64,000 bases of DNA. Source: Achatina immaculata. Lineage: Eukaryota; Mollusca; Gastropoda; Stylommatophora; Achatinidae. This document shows positions 43,650 through 54,807 of the stretch, one piece after another. The DNA lies in assembly GCA_009760885.1 (NCBI GenBank), contig CM019692.1, forward strand, positions 53,158,762 through 53,222,761, given 5' to 3'. Both the position numbers and the translations under genes were made by a program. How positions within the stretch are numbered: position 1 is the stretch's first letter; every line of letters begins with the position of its first letter. The notes below the pieces were generated by a model. The model saw only the letters and a list, made by a program, of their open reading frames with translations, ran no database searches and had not been told where the DNA came from.

Positions 43650-44240
43650 CTATCTGATGTAAAGACCTGCCTCTCTTAAGTCTGCTGTCTGATGTAAAGA
43701 CCTGCCACACTTAAGTTTGCTGTGTGATGTTAACACCTGCCTCTCTTAAATCTGCTGTCTGATGTAAAGACCTGCCTCTTTTAAGTCTGTTGTCTGATGT
43801 AAAGACCTGCCTCTCTTAAGTCTGTTGTCTGACGTAAAGACCTGCATCTCTTAAATCTGTTGTCTGATGTAAATACGTGCCTCTCTAAAGTCTGCTGTCT
43901 GATGTAAAGACCTGCCTCTCTTAAGTCTGCTGTCTGATGTAAAGATCTTCCTCTCTTAAGTTTGCCGTCTGATATAAAGACCTTCATCTCTTAAGTCTGC
44001 TGTCTGATGTAAAGACCTACCATTCTTAAGTCTGATGTAAAGACCTTCCTCTCTTAAGTCTGCTGCCTGATGTAAAGACCTTCCTCTCTTAAGTCTGCTG
44101 TCTGATGTAAAGACCTTCGTCTCTTAAGTCTGCTGTCTGATGTAAATACCTGCCTCTCTTAAGTCTGCTGTCTGATGTAAACACCTGCCTCTCTTAAGTC
44201 TGCTGTCTGATGTAAACACCTGCCTCTCTTAAGTCTGACG
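43650..44240. repeat. 35-bp minisatellite, about 17 units
   Basis: Units are AAGTCTGCTGTCTGATGTAA plus AGACCTGCCTCTCTT, with GTTGTC, ATACC, ACACC and TTCCTC variants and a few shortened units lacking GCTGTC. Confidence 0.95.
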
Positions 44241-44334
44241 TAAAACAGCCACATCACGACACAAACTACCGTCCAGACTTCCTGGAGTAAAAAGACTCTT
44301 AAACTATGACAGTCCATAAATCTCGATCACTTTT
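44241..44334. other. Spacer
   Basis: Short unique-looking sequence between two arrays. Confidence 0.3.
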
Positions 44335-44515
44335 ATATAAATCTCCAACATCTTCTAAATACATTTCTGAATATCTTATAAATATATTTCCCAACATCTT
44401 AATACATTTCTGAACATCTTTTAAATACATTTCTGAACATCTTCTAAATACATTTCTGAACGTCTTCTAAATACATTTCTGAACATCTTCTAAATACAAT
44501 TCTGAATATCTCATA
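44335..44515. repeat. 23-bp minisatellite, about 7 units
   Basis: Units are CTAAATACATTTCTGAACAT plus CTT, diverged at both ends. Confidence 0.9.
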
Positions 44516-45119
44516 GCACTCCTAGAATCTTTTTTTTAGAAGTTATCAAAATACCGTGCCATCCATGAGTCTCGAATAATCATATGATCTTGAGTAATTC
44601 TAAATCAGACATCTCTAAACACCCAGGACAGACAATTGTGAATTAAATTATGCAGAGTATGTCTTGAAAGTTGGAAACAAAAAAAAAGACTACATTAGAT
44701 CTAGGTAAATAAATCTCTAATTTCTGGATAAGTCAGAGCTGTTATGAGCTAGGCATGTTTACAATAGATAACTTAGTTAATAGAAAAATGTGCATGAAGG
44801 ACAACAGAAAATATCCTAATCTCGAACACTAACGTGATCTCCATCTCCAAATGTAGGAACCTGTCTCGCTATGTCTGGCACACGCAAGTACAACAATAAA
44901 CTCTATAATGGCCTCTAAACTAAGCAGAGAACTGTTTACTGTAGAAGTAAACGCGTCATGACGTTTTTATACCTTCGAAAAGTTCAGGAAAACTCGTCCC
45001 ACCTGCCATGTCCTAATTCAAAACACAATTTAACCCTGGGAATCTTGTCTCACGGAGAGATTTTAGATTAAAACAGCATAAAACAACTCGCGTTTATCAA
45101 ACTAAAATATCATAAACAC
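44516..45119. other. No gene recognised
   Basis: AT-rich, no repeats or coding motifs seen. Confidence 0.4.
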
Positions 45120-46229
45120 TTAAACTGAATGCAAACGATGGTATAGAAAATCCCAGCTTACATTTCATGGCTGGAGGATTCAGTGTCTAAACTATATGCT
45201 TACAGGTAAGGGGCCCGTGGCTGATCTCTGCCGGTGACCAACAGTTTCGATGTGTTTCTGAGGGAAGGATGCATGATTTCCACATCGATTCAGGATTTCT
45301 CCAGATGCTCAAGTGACCTGAACAGCGTGGGACGGCGGGAAGTTATATCTCGCCCAATTGTTCATGATTTATTTATTTGCTTATTCTCGTAGTTACAGCC
45401 CTTGACACAGAAACTACAGCCTCAAAAATCTCCAATATTTCCAGCAAAAAAAAACAAAAAAACTCAATATATATAGAGACCTTTGGCCAACCACGGTCGT
45501 TCGACAAGCCGTCTCATTTAAGATAAACATGTCACGTGACTGGGTGTTAACATCTGCAGAAAATATCACCTTAAATGACACAGAAAAGCTACAGGCCGAG
45601 CAGAAATATGACCGATTCTTAACGAATAATACGAGAAAATGAACGAACTTTGAATGGCAACTTCCTGCGTTGATAAAAGATTTACAGGGGTCTAAAACAC
45701 TGGCTGAAACAGCATCAAGGCTGCATGTCACAGACACGTCCCGGCTCTCATTCCTTGTCCATTTTCGGACCCGATCGTGCATACATCAACTGGGACGCAG
45801 AACACGCCACAACTACACCGTCAATGTTCAATCATCCATCTGCTTGTTCTGATGGGAGTCTCCGTTGGCACACTCCATAAAAGCGGAAAATTGTAGCAGA
45901 CACTCCCGCTATGAAAATTCAGTGACAAAATCGGGCAGTGATATATTCATTAACACGGATAATTTCCTATGCATCGCCGATATTTCAAAAGGGGCAAATG
46001 CAGACCCAATTCTTGGAGTGGAATAAAATTTCCTGCCACTCTCAAGACAGGAACAGGGACAAATTATCTAGCAATCTCCCATCTCTCGTGCCACGAATAC
46101 GCAGACGTGATTTCCGGCTTCAATGATTCATGAATTCCAGCACTATGTTCTTTGCTAATGTATCCATTTTTTGTTCTTCTCAGTTCTATGGCTGAACTGA
46201 TTTTTTATTTCTTTCTTTAAATGATTGCA

Positions 46230-46886
46230 GAGTTTATGGTAGTTGATGATGCTGTGATTTGTACTAATGTTCTGACTGCTGAAGCTGTAGTGTTTGCCTT
46301 GGTGATGCTGTGATTTGTACTATTGTTCTGACTGCTGAAGCTGTAGTGTTTGCCTGAAGCTGTAGTGTTTGCCTTGGTGATGCTATGATTTATACTATTG
46401 TTCTGACTGCTGAAGCTGTAGTGTTTGCCTTGGTGATGCTGTGATTTATACTATTGTTCTGACTGCTGAAGCTGTAGTGTTTGCCTTGGTGATGCTGTGA
46501 TTTGTACTATTGTTCTGACTGCTGAAGCTGTAGTGTTTGCCTTGGTGATGCTGTGATTTGTACTATTGTTCTGACTGCTGAAGCTGTAGTGTTTGCCTTG
46601 GTGATGCTGTGATTTGTACTATTGTTCTGGCTGCTGAAGCTGTAGTGTTTGCCTTGGTGATGCCATGATTTGTACTATTGTTCTGACTGCTGAAGCTGTA
46701 GTGTTTGCCTTGGTGATGCCATGATTTGTACTATTGTTCTGACTGCTGAAGCTGTAGTGTTTGCCTTGGTGATGCCATGATTTGTACTATTGTTCTGGCT
46801 GCTGAAGCTGTAGTGTTTGCCTTGGTGATGCCATGATTTGTACTATTGTTCTGACTGCTGAAGCTGTAGTGTTTGCCTTGGTGATG
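46230..46886. repeat. 56-bp minisatellite, about 11 units (arm 1)
   Basis: Units are GATGCTGTGATTTGTACTAT plus TGTTCTGACTGCTGAAGCTG and TAGTGTTTGCCTTGGT. Starts at 46441 and 46497 fix the period. GATGCTGTG/GATGCCATG variants form a left and a right block. One partial duplicate unit occurs near 46340-46375. Confidence 0.95.
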
Positions 46887-47034
46887 CTGTGGGGCTTGTT
46901 CTAGCAAAGTGTCGGTAGCGTAACATGGCGCTTGATCAGTGAGAACAGCGAGGCAAAACTGTCCAAGGTTTTGTTGTTGCTGTGTTTGTGGTACCAGGTT
47001 GTTCTGCTCTTTTAGTCTGGCCATCGGGGCCAGA

Positions 47035-47520
47035 GCTGAATGTGGTCCTGGTAGTGCTGGTTGAGTGGTCCCGGTGGTGCTGAATGTGATCCTGTTAGTG
47101 CTGAATGTGGTCCTGGTACTACTGGTTGTGTGGTCCCGGTGGTGCTGAATGTGGTCCTGGTAGTGGTGAATGTGGTCCTGGTAGTGCTGAATGTGATCCT
47201 GGTAGTGCTGAATGTGGTCCTGGTAGTGCTGAATGTGGTCCTGGTAGTGCTGAATGTGGTCCTGGTAGTGTTGAATGTGGTCCTGGTAGTGTTGAATGTG
47301 GTCCTGGTAGTGCTGAATGTGGCCCTGGTAGTGTTGAATGTGGTCCTGGTAGTGTTGAATGTGGTCCTGGTAGTGTTGAATGTGGTCCTGGTAGTGTTGA
47401 ATGTGGTCCTGGTAGTGTTGAATGTGGCCCTGGTAGTGCTGAATGTGGTCCTGGTAGTGTTGAATGTGGTCCTGGTAGTGTTGAATGTGGTCCTGTAGTG
47501 CTGAGTGTGGCCCTGGTAGA
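47035..47520. repeat. 21-bp minisatellite, about 23 units (arm 1)
   Basis: Units are TGCTGAATGTGGTCCTGGTA plus G with TGTTGAA and GGCCCTG variants. Period 21 equals 7 codons, giving open frames such as valine/leucine-rich and glycine/proline-rich heptads on both strands. The arm 2 counterpart has only about 6 units. Confidence 0.97.
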
Positions 47521-47690
47521 GATGAGTTTAGTCGTTGTAGTCACTAAATGTATTGATAAACCGGTTTCTTTGGTTATTTTTTTCTGCCTCAAGCACACCA
47601 CCGTGACCCACTTCTCATCCGACACCATGTCTGTATTTCATAATCATTTTCATGGTCTACAGAAAAAAGACTGTGTTTCCAGGGGTAGGA
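47521..47690. other. Spacer
   Basis: Unique-looking sequence; nothing recognised. Confidence 0.3.
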
Positions 47691-47699
47691 ACTCCGAGA

Positions 47700-48070
47700 G
47701 AGATTTTTTAAACCGATTCAACCTCTGTTTTCATTCACTACGGCCCCCTCTACTCCTCTGTTTTCATTCACTACGGCCCCCTCTACTCCTCTGTTTTCAT
47801 TCACTCCTCTCCGTTTATCTCTTTCATTCACTATGAGCCCCTCTACTCCTCACAGCTTATATATTTTCATTCTCTATGGGCCTCCCCCTCTCCTCCCCGC
47901 TAATCTATTTTCATTCACTATGGGCCCCTCTACTCCTCACAGATTATCTATTTTCATCACCTACGGCCCCCCTCTTCTTCTTCCCGCTTATCCTATTTTC
48001 ATCCACTACCCCACTCCCCAATTTCTCCTCCCTGCTTATCTATTTTCCTTCACTATGGGCCCCCTCCCTT
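47700..48070. repeat. Degenerate ~33-60-bp pyrimidine-rich repeat
   Basis: TTTTCATTCACTACGGCCCC and CTCTACTCCTC motifs recur about nine times with variable spacing. Two clean 33-bp units stand at the left end; the rest are diverged. Strongly pyrimidine-rich plus strand. Confidence 0.8.
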
Positions 48071-48365
48071 AAAACAGAAAACCTTCCAGGCCCCGGAGCA
48101 ATACACCGACTGGACCCCCCCCCCCCCCCCCCCCCTTTCATATGGCTTTCCCAGGGAGTTTTGAGAAGACGTTTTCCAAGTACGGAGCGGATCAGTGAAC
48201 CTCAGGGAAACAAATTCCTGCGATTGCCTCATGCCCCTCCCCCCTCGTCCGCCCCCCCCCCCAACCTTCCAAGGAAAACAAAAACAAAAACAACTTCATT
48301 CATTCGAAACCCCCGGGCTCCTCACCCCACCCGTGCGCCCCTCTCCCCCCCCCCCCCCCCCCACT
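48071..48365. other. C-rich region with poly-C tracts
   Basis: Runs of C at about 48115-48136 and 48344-48361, plus shorter ones, in a GC-rich context unlike its neighbours. Proline-rich frames arise from this composition. Confidence 0.7.
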
Positions 48366-48904
48366 CACAGCGCTGTGGATATTTCAGAGTGCTCGAGAAA
48401 AGTCGATTCCTTTCTCTCCGTCAGCCTCGTGGGGGATGTTACGCCCCAAATGTGCAGCCCGCGACAGCCAAACATCAAACAATTTGCTTTCAGGTTTTGA
48501 TCATGTAGACCCCGCATTAGCTCCAACCATGCAAACAGTTGATACAGTTTGCATCGTTTTTTCTTCTGCTTCGCCCACCGGCAACCCTATATACGCGTTG
48601 CTGTTATAATTGAGTTACCAGTTAATTACTCGTTAATGTTGAAAACAGTTGTTTTGTTGATGGATGTTGTGTGATGATGGTGTGGTTCCATAGTGAAGTT
48701 GATTGCGATTGCATGGCAGGTAATGTTGATGGTAGTTGCAGCGTTTGTTGTGCTGCAGACAAGATAGAAATAATCTGCAGAAAACTGTCACCCCAAAAGG
48801 TCACCAACACGCCCCTGTGGAGTCTGCATCCATGCCGGCGGGTCCAGACAGAAATAGCCCTCAGGTAACTGTATGTGACAAGTCCGCGACACACTGATGG
48901 TTGT
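48366..48904. other. No gene recognised
   Basis: Overlapping frames near 48622-48894 have no recognisable motif. Confidence 0.4.
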
Positions 48905-49080
48905 GGAGGGGTATGTGATGTATAAAAATTGATCTTTGGAGAGCTGTTGATATATACAAGTAACTTTCGAGAGATTTTTTGATTGATAAAAAATTGATTT
49001 TTGAGAGATTTTGATGCATAAAACTGACTTTGGAGAGATTGTTGATGTATAAAATTTGACTTTGTTTGGAGAAATGTTTA
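48905..49080. repeat. Degenerate ~35-40-bp repeat, about 5 units
   Basis: Segments containing TTTGGAGAGAT, GATGTATAAAA and TTGACTTTGGAG recur with heavy divergence. Confidence 0.65.
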
Positions 49081-50035
49081 ATTTAATGCACAAAACCAGA
49101 CCAGGATCTAAAGCTGTTTCGCGTGCTAACGTTTGTAAATTTGTAGGTTTGTAAGTCTTTGTTTCTGCAGAAACGCCATTGTCTTATGTCTACTTCCTCC
49201 TTGTCTCTAAAACCTGCTGGAGCCACTATGAAGTCTTCACAATCAAGTATCCCTATTGTGTGTCCGCCCCCACCCCCCCTTTTTTTAGCACAGCAACATC
49301 ATTACACATCGTAAAAATTCTTCACAATCACGTATCATTATTGTGTGTCCCTTATCTAACATGGTTCACGTTGTCGAGTTCACTCGTTTGTGAGAACCAT
49401 TTTCACATTCCAGTGGACAGGTTTCTGTATGTTATGACAAGTTGCCAGGATGGCGATCAAAACTAACTCAAAAATATCAGCGATTTTATTTTTCACTTCT
49501 CTTGTATCTTGTATATAAAGGATATCTCCTCGTTTTTTTTTTTTTGCAAATTGGCTTCTTCTTTCTTTTTAACCTCTTTAAATAATGGGAGTTCTCCGCT
49601 CATATTTTTTACTTGTTATATTATTTCATTCTTGCGCACTGATAGCTGTGTGGACGAAGTTAATCTGGTGTGCCTCACCTTGCGGGTAGATGCTCATCGC
49701 CTTCAGTGGGAGCTGCGAACTGTGTGCCAGGCACCAGTTTTTGCAGCTGGATCTGTTTGATAGCGTCGGTAGTGAAGTTTTAATCAAGAACTTTTTTGAT
49801 GAAACGGCAGTAAACGGTTAGCTGCGCTACTCCGCGCTACGAAGCTGCGTTGTTTTGTAAGCTTGTATTTATCCTTCTTTCTTTCTTTCTTTCTTTCTTT
49901 TTGTTCGTTTGTCAGCCTGCCCGTGTACCTGCATCAAATAGCACATGTACACATCTGCGTCTTCTATAACAGTGTACGAGTATATTCCTGTCCGTTGCCT
50001 AAAGACACACATGTTTACCTGTCTGAAATAATGCG
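49081..50035. other. No gene recognised; (CTTT)n tract
   Basis: CTTCACAATCA plus a GTATC..TATTGTGTGTCC segment occurs twice (about 49233-49265 and 49319-49351). (CTTT)n lies at 49876-49899. No supported coding region. Confidence 0.45.
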
Positions 50036-50510
50036 TGTGCGCCTGTTTGCCTGTGTGAAATAATGTGTACTCTATTTCGTCTAAAATAATATGTGTACGC
50101 CAGCGTGTACGTCAAAAATAATATATACCCCTGTGTGTCTGTTTGAAATAACGCGTACTCTTGTATGTATGTCTAAAATAATATGCATTTCTATGTGTCT
50201 GTCTAAAATAATCAGTTTTGCTGTGTGCTTGTCTAAAATAATTATGTACTCCTGTCTAAAATTGTGTGCTTGTCTAAAATAATTATGTACTCCTGTCTAA
50301 AATAATCTGTTCTCCTGTGTGTCTGTCTAAAATAACGTGTACTCCTATGTGCTTGTCTAAAATAATGTGTACTCCTATGTGTTTGTTTAAAATAATATGT
50401 ACTCCTATGTGTTTGTCTAAAATATTGTGTGCTCGCTTGTGTTTGTTTAAAAAAAAAGTGTCCTCCTGTATGTGTGTCTAAAATAATGCCTTTACTCCCG
50501 TGTGTGTGTG
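50036..50510. repeat. Degenerate ~30-bp minisatellite, about 15 units
   Basis: Units contain GTCTAAAATAATGTGTACTC plus CTATGTGTTT. Divergence is highest at the left. Minus-strand arginine/serine/tyrosine-rich frames across it are artefacts. Confidence 0.85.
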
Positions 50511-51170
50511 CATTACAGTTTCTGGTTATATTGATTGTGTGCCTGATAAATCGAGGCATGGCGACAGACAGGGGGAGAACCTGTAGCTAAAAGTGACAAA
50601 AACTGGCAGGATTTTCTTCGCCCATTTTTGTGTGTTTGTTTCTCTCTCTTTAACAAGGTCCACATTTCGTCTTGGGATGGTGGGAGACACAGAGATTATT
50701 GCGTGTAAAACTTGAAATAACCCGGCCTAAATGGAAAGTTGGATTGGTAATCTGCCAGCTAGGAAATGGCTTGTCGTGACTGGGATGTTAAATAGAAATA
50801 ATTTGCTTCGACCGCATCGTGGTTGGCGGGGAGAATGTGAGGCTAAAAGACGAGCAGACACAGAATTTGCAGTAGGAAAGAAGAAGATGAAGAAAAAAAG
50901 AAATATACAGACATTTGTCGGCTGACATGTAGAACGCACTCCAGGCAAGGAGAACGGACCCCGGAGACTTGATCTGGTGGCTGGTCTCTGCGCGGTTTCT
51001 GTTGCCAGAGTTTTTCAGAATTACATTTTATCTCGTCCCGAACTTTGGTCTCTCAAAAGTGGTCTTGGGTCTGGCGGGACTGATGATGCGAAGGCACACT
51101 CGCCGGGAGTCTGTGGCAGATAATTGTCTTTAATTCTTAGTAATTTCCGTGCAGTGTTTTCCATAATTTC
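50511..51170. other. No gene recognised
   Basis: Overlapping short frames at 50727-50948 have no motif. GC content is somewhat higher at 50930-51120. Confidence 0.35.
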
Positions 51171-51395
51171 TTGTTCTAGTGTTTCTCATAATTTTAGCAA
51201 GTGTTTCTCATAATTTTAGCAAGTGTTTCTCATAATTTTAGCCGCTGTTTCTCATAATTTTAGCAAGTGTTTCTCATAATTTTGGCAAGTGTTTCTCATA
51301 ATTTTGGCAAGTGTTTCTCATAATTTTAGCAGTTGTTTCTCATAATTTTAGCAAGTGTTTCTCATAATTTTAGCCGCTTTTTCTCATAATTATAC
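51171..51395. repeat. 22-bp minisatellite, about 10 units
   Basis: Units are AGTGTTTCTCATAATTTTAG plus CA. Starts at 51181 and 51203 fix the period. GGCA and CCGC variants occur. Confidence 0.95.
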
Positions 51396-51894
51396 TAGGG
51401 CAAGTTGATTAATCGCCGTTAACGCGTATGATTAACGCGTTAAAAATTAATTTTCTCTCTTTCTCTCTTTTTTAACTCAGCGAATAAATGCATTAATTAG
51501 AGCGTAGCTTTTCGAACGGTGTGCTGCAACCCAGTTTGTCGGGAGAGACCTCGTGTTATGACTTCGAAATTTTAGAGTAAAAAATATTTTGTGACCAAAT
51601 TACAGCGAATTTTTTGCTTATTTGTATGATAAATTAGAGAACCCACAAAAATTTAGTTATTACTACAAGTGCAGCGAGAGGTGAACTGGCCAGAGATCCG
51701 TGCCTTCAAGTGGCCCACACACACGCACACATACACACATGTATATTGTCACTGTATTGTGTAAAATTTGAAAATGCTAAAAATGCATGGTTAACTGCTC
51801 GAGAGCCCAACATTCAGAACACAAGTGTGCTCACAACTGAACATTGCAGAGATGAATTATATTCAAAATACTGAATTTGTGATTGTGTTGGTAT
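51396..51894. other. No gene recognised; AACGCGT-containing motif
   Basis: Near 51410-51445 the sequence GATTAATCG..TTAACGCG..GATTAACGCGTTAA contains short palindromes. A (CA)-rich tract lies at 51718-51745. Confidence 0.45.
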
Positions 51895-52095
51895 GTTCCA
51901 GAGTGTCAGAGAGTTGAGGGTATGTTGGTGTGTTTGAGATGTGTGGGTATGCTGGCGCGTGTCAGAGATGCGTGGTTATGTTGGCGTGTATCAAAGTGTC
52001 AGAGATGTGTAAGTATGTTGGCGCGTGTCAAAGTGTCAGAGATGTGTGGGTATGCTGGCGCGTGTCAGAGTGTCAGAGATATGTGTTTGTATGTT
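51895..52095. repeat. Degenerate ~31-40-bp minisatellite, about 6 units
   Basis: Units contain GTGTCAGAGATGTGTGGGTA and TGCTGGCGC with length differences. Confidence 0.85.
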
Positions 52096-52635
52096 TGCGC
52101 TTGAAAGACTGACTACAGACTCTGAATCACGTGATATAGTGATGCCCATGTGGAATCCAACCCCCTCCCCAATGTCTAATAAAACTCAAGCGGGTCATGA
52201 TATACACAAGTTTACCTGTCTTTTTGTATTTAAAACTTGGAAAACAACGGCTCATTACACAACAGACATCCAGATAAATGTCAGAAGTACGCCTCAGTGT
52301 CAAATTTCAGTTACAGCACCCATATGGGTTTCCTTGTGTGCCAGCGGCATGGAGATACATCGGGGTTGACGAATTGGTGGCCGCTTACCCAGAGCAGTCG
52401 CCATAGAGTGTGCAGGGCAGGGGTTTTAATTTTATCCCTCAACAGAAACAGAAAAATAAAAAAAAAATAAATAAAACTTCCCAGACCTTAGAGCTCCCCC
52501 ACCATCCATGTCTCTCCGAGTGAGAAACCGGTGTTGAAAATGCTTGGCCACGCCCTACACGTTTAATTATACAGAGCCCGGCATAAAGCATGGCTGGATT
52601 TAAATGACGTAGTGCGCAGAAACTGAATACGTGTG
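52096..52635. other. No gene recognised
   Basis: A G- and A-rich stretch near 52450-52475 is the only low-complexity sequence. Part of the transposon's 5' flank may lie at its right end. Confidence 0.35.
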
Positions 52636-53760
52636 AAAAAAAAACATGATGTCAGAGATGAAGCAGACAAACGGTTATTTTTAACAATGGCTTCTTGGCA
52701 AACACAACATCGCGCACTCACCGTTGAAACTTATTTTAAAAGTGGAGAATCGTCTGTTACTGTACAACGAAAGTTTCGTCGCCATTTTGAGTTGCATCCC
52801 CGTGGTAATGTTCCCTATCGGAGGACAAATCAATTTTGAGGTGGGTCAAAAAAATTAAAGGAAACCGCTAATTTCCTTAATAACAAGTCTACTAGTCGTC
52901 CAGGTACTCAACAGACACCTGAACGAATTCAAGAAGTCCGCAACGCATTGCTTCGTAGCCCTCGGCGATAAGCTGTTAGGAACCCTTCGGCACTTGGTAT
53001 GTCGGATCGCTCGCTACGTCGCATCATTCATAATCATCTGCATTTCTCCACCCTTACAAGTTGCAAGTTGTGCAGCAACTGAATGATTTGGATAAAATTA
53101 ACAGACTTGACTTTGATAACAATTTTATGGCACGCATTGAAGAAAATCCGAATTTGCTCAGTAACCTCATAATGTCTGATGAAGCACATTTTTGAGTTGT
53201 CAGGAAGTATGAACAAGCAGAATTTCAGATACTGGTCAGCTGAAAGTTCACAATTACTGCATGAGAAACTGCTCCATAGTGAACAAGTAACAGTGTGATG
53301 TAGCCTTGCATCATTCGGCGTTACTGGCCCATATTTTTTTGAAGACGAAGACGGGCATCCTCTAAATGTTAATACCGATTACTATGTGCAGATGCTAATT
53401 GAATACTTCATTCCAGAGTTGGCCAATAGAAACAGAAACTAATATGGTTTCAAGAAGATGGAGCAACTGCCCACACAGCCCGTCAGTCTATGGCCACGCT
53501 GCGACAAGCATGTCCCAATCGTCTTATTTCCAGATTTGGGGATATTCATTGGCCGGCAAGGTCACCCGATTTTTAGGCCGCAGACTTCATTTTGTGGGGG
53601 AGGGGGGTACCTCAATAACACAGTGTATGCTAGTCGACCACAGTCTGTTGTAGACCTAAAATATCGAATGCGACATTCAAAATATCCCTTTGAACATGTT
53701 AAATGGTGTTATGCTGGAATTTTCCAGACGCCCGGCTGAATGTATCAAATATAATGGCGG
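52636..53760 (+). pseudogene. Tc1/mariner-superfamily transposase pseudogene (DUF4817-type N-terminus)
   Basis: Starting at the ATG at 52687, blocks in order are: MASWQTQHRALTVETYFKSG with VQRKFRRHFELHP (DUF4817-like helix-turn-helix); LKETANFLNNKSTSRPGTQQ; NPSALGMSDRSLRRII (second helix-turn-helix); LIMSDEAHF with the first catalytic Asp; QEDGATAHTARQSMATLRQA with the second; WPARSPDF with the third, 36 residues later; and VYASRPQSVVDLKYRMRHS. At least five stops and several frameshifts interrupt it. Full domain order is retained over about 1.05 kb, near the usual length. Terminal repeats were not identified. Confidence 0.88.
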
Positions 53761-53969
53761 TCATCTAACCGGCGTAATTTTCAAAACCTAAATATGATTG
53801 TCAGTAATAATAAAAATACCCATTTTTCTGATTTTCATTTCACATTTCACCAAAAACACGAATGCCGCTTAATTTATTTTCCATATTTACAATCATGATT
53901 GTTGTGTGGGTTTCTTGGTATATTTCCAGAAGATAGTTTACCATTGCTTTCCTTCCGGGCAGTGACTGT
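53761..53969. other. Spacer; possible 3' part of the transposon
   Basis: AT-rich sequence without identifiable terminal inverted repeats. Confidence 0.3.
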
Positions 53970-54095
53970 ACTAGTCATTGACGATCTGCAAATGGACGCA
54001 GCAGCAGCAGGCCATCTTGCTCACAACCGAGAGGCCTACAGGAGAGCTGTTAGGGAGGCAAAGTTCCGCAAGGGACATGCAAATGAATGAATGAA
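53970..54095 (+). mobile_element. LINE-1 family 3' end, shortest copy
   Basis: Encodes DDLQMDAAAAGHLAHNREAY, RRAVREAKFRKGHANE and a stop within a (TGAA)n tail. About 126 bp remain. This copy preserves the probable natural C-terminus of the family. Confidence 0.88.
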
Positions 54096-54164
54096 TTTAG
54101 AATCAAGCTAAAAATCCAGGCCTCGACTAAGTAGCTTCGGTCGCATGCTTTCCTTTAGCATGAC

Positions 54165-54367
54165 TAGAATCCAAGAGAGAATGACACTTATTTCACTGAA
54201 GTAGTTGGAGAGAATGACACTTATTTCACTGAAGTAATTGGAGAGAATGACACTTATTTCACTGAAGTAGTTGGAGAGAATGACACTTATTTCACTGAAG
54301 TAGTTGGAGAGAATGACACTTATTTCACTGAAGTAGTTGGAGAGAATGACACTTATTTCACTGAAGT
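54165..54367. repeat. 33-bp minisatellite, 6 units
   Basis: Units are GGAGAGAATGACACTTATTT plus CACTGAAGTAGTT, nearly identical. The minus-strand 11-residue periodic frame is an artefact. Confidence 0.95.
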
Positions 54368-54449
54368 TGTTCTGTGACTGCACAGCCTGAACTCCAGGAC
54401 TATAAAATATGTCTGAACATCTGACCTATCGAAAGCCACGCGCCGAAAA
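54368..54449. other. Spacer
   Basis: Unique-looking sequence between two homogeneous arrays. Confidence 0.3.
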
Positions 54450-54712
54450 AGAAGAGATTGTTTCTTAGGTGCGAGATCTGCTTGACTGTTTCTTAGGTGC
54501 GAGATCTGCTTGACTGTTTCTTAGGTGCGAGATCTGCTTGACTGTTTCTTAGGTGCGAGATCTGCCTGACTGTTTCTTAGGTGCGAGATCTGCTTGACTG
54601 TTTCTTAGGTGCGAGATCTGCTTGACTGTTTCTTAGGTGCGAGATCTGCTTGATTGTTTCTTAGGTGCGAGATCTGCTTGACTGTTTCTTAGGTGCGAGA
54701 TCTGCTTGAACT
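54450..54712. repeat. 28-bp minisatellite, 9-10 units
   Basis: Units are TGACTGTTTCTTAGGTGCGA plus GATCTGCT, almost invariant (one TGCC and one TGATT variant), implying recent amplification. Confidence 0.97.
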
Positions 54713-54807
54713 AATCCACGCTTTCGGCCCCCACGCGTTTCTTTCCCTGGTCTTGCCTACGCAGGAATTCCCCCCTTCGGTAGCAACGCCTGCAGGGAGT
54801 TCAGGTT

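Larger units (their letters stand above)
45120..47520 (+). repeat. Inverted segmental duplication, arm 1
   Basis: The 45120-46230 core is present in reverse complement at about 61640-62755, followed in the same relative order by the 56-bp and 21-bp arrays. Similarity is high enough that a 62-codon frame (45938-46126 here, 61767-61955 there) is identical in translation. Differences include a 13-bp segment near 45549 missing from arm 2 and a 150-bp linker (46886-47035) missing from arm 2. No transposon hallmarks are seen at the ends. Confidence 0.9.

Noticed and set aside
45414..45782. A 122-codon minus-strand frame in arm 1
   Set aside because: The arm 2 counterpart is broken by a 13-bp deletion and stops, and no domain is recognisable.
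45938..46126. A 62-codon frame identical in both arms of the inverted duplication
   Set aside because: The arms are similar at the DNA level across non-coding sequence too, so identity reflects recent duplication rather than constraint.
47061..47836. Glycine/proline heptad frames that look collagen-like or elastin-like
   Set aside because: The 21-bp repeat gives exact 7-residue periodicity, and several frames on both strands are open.
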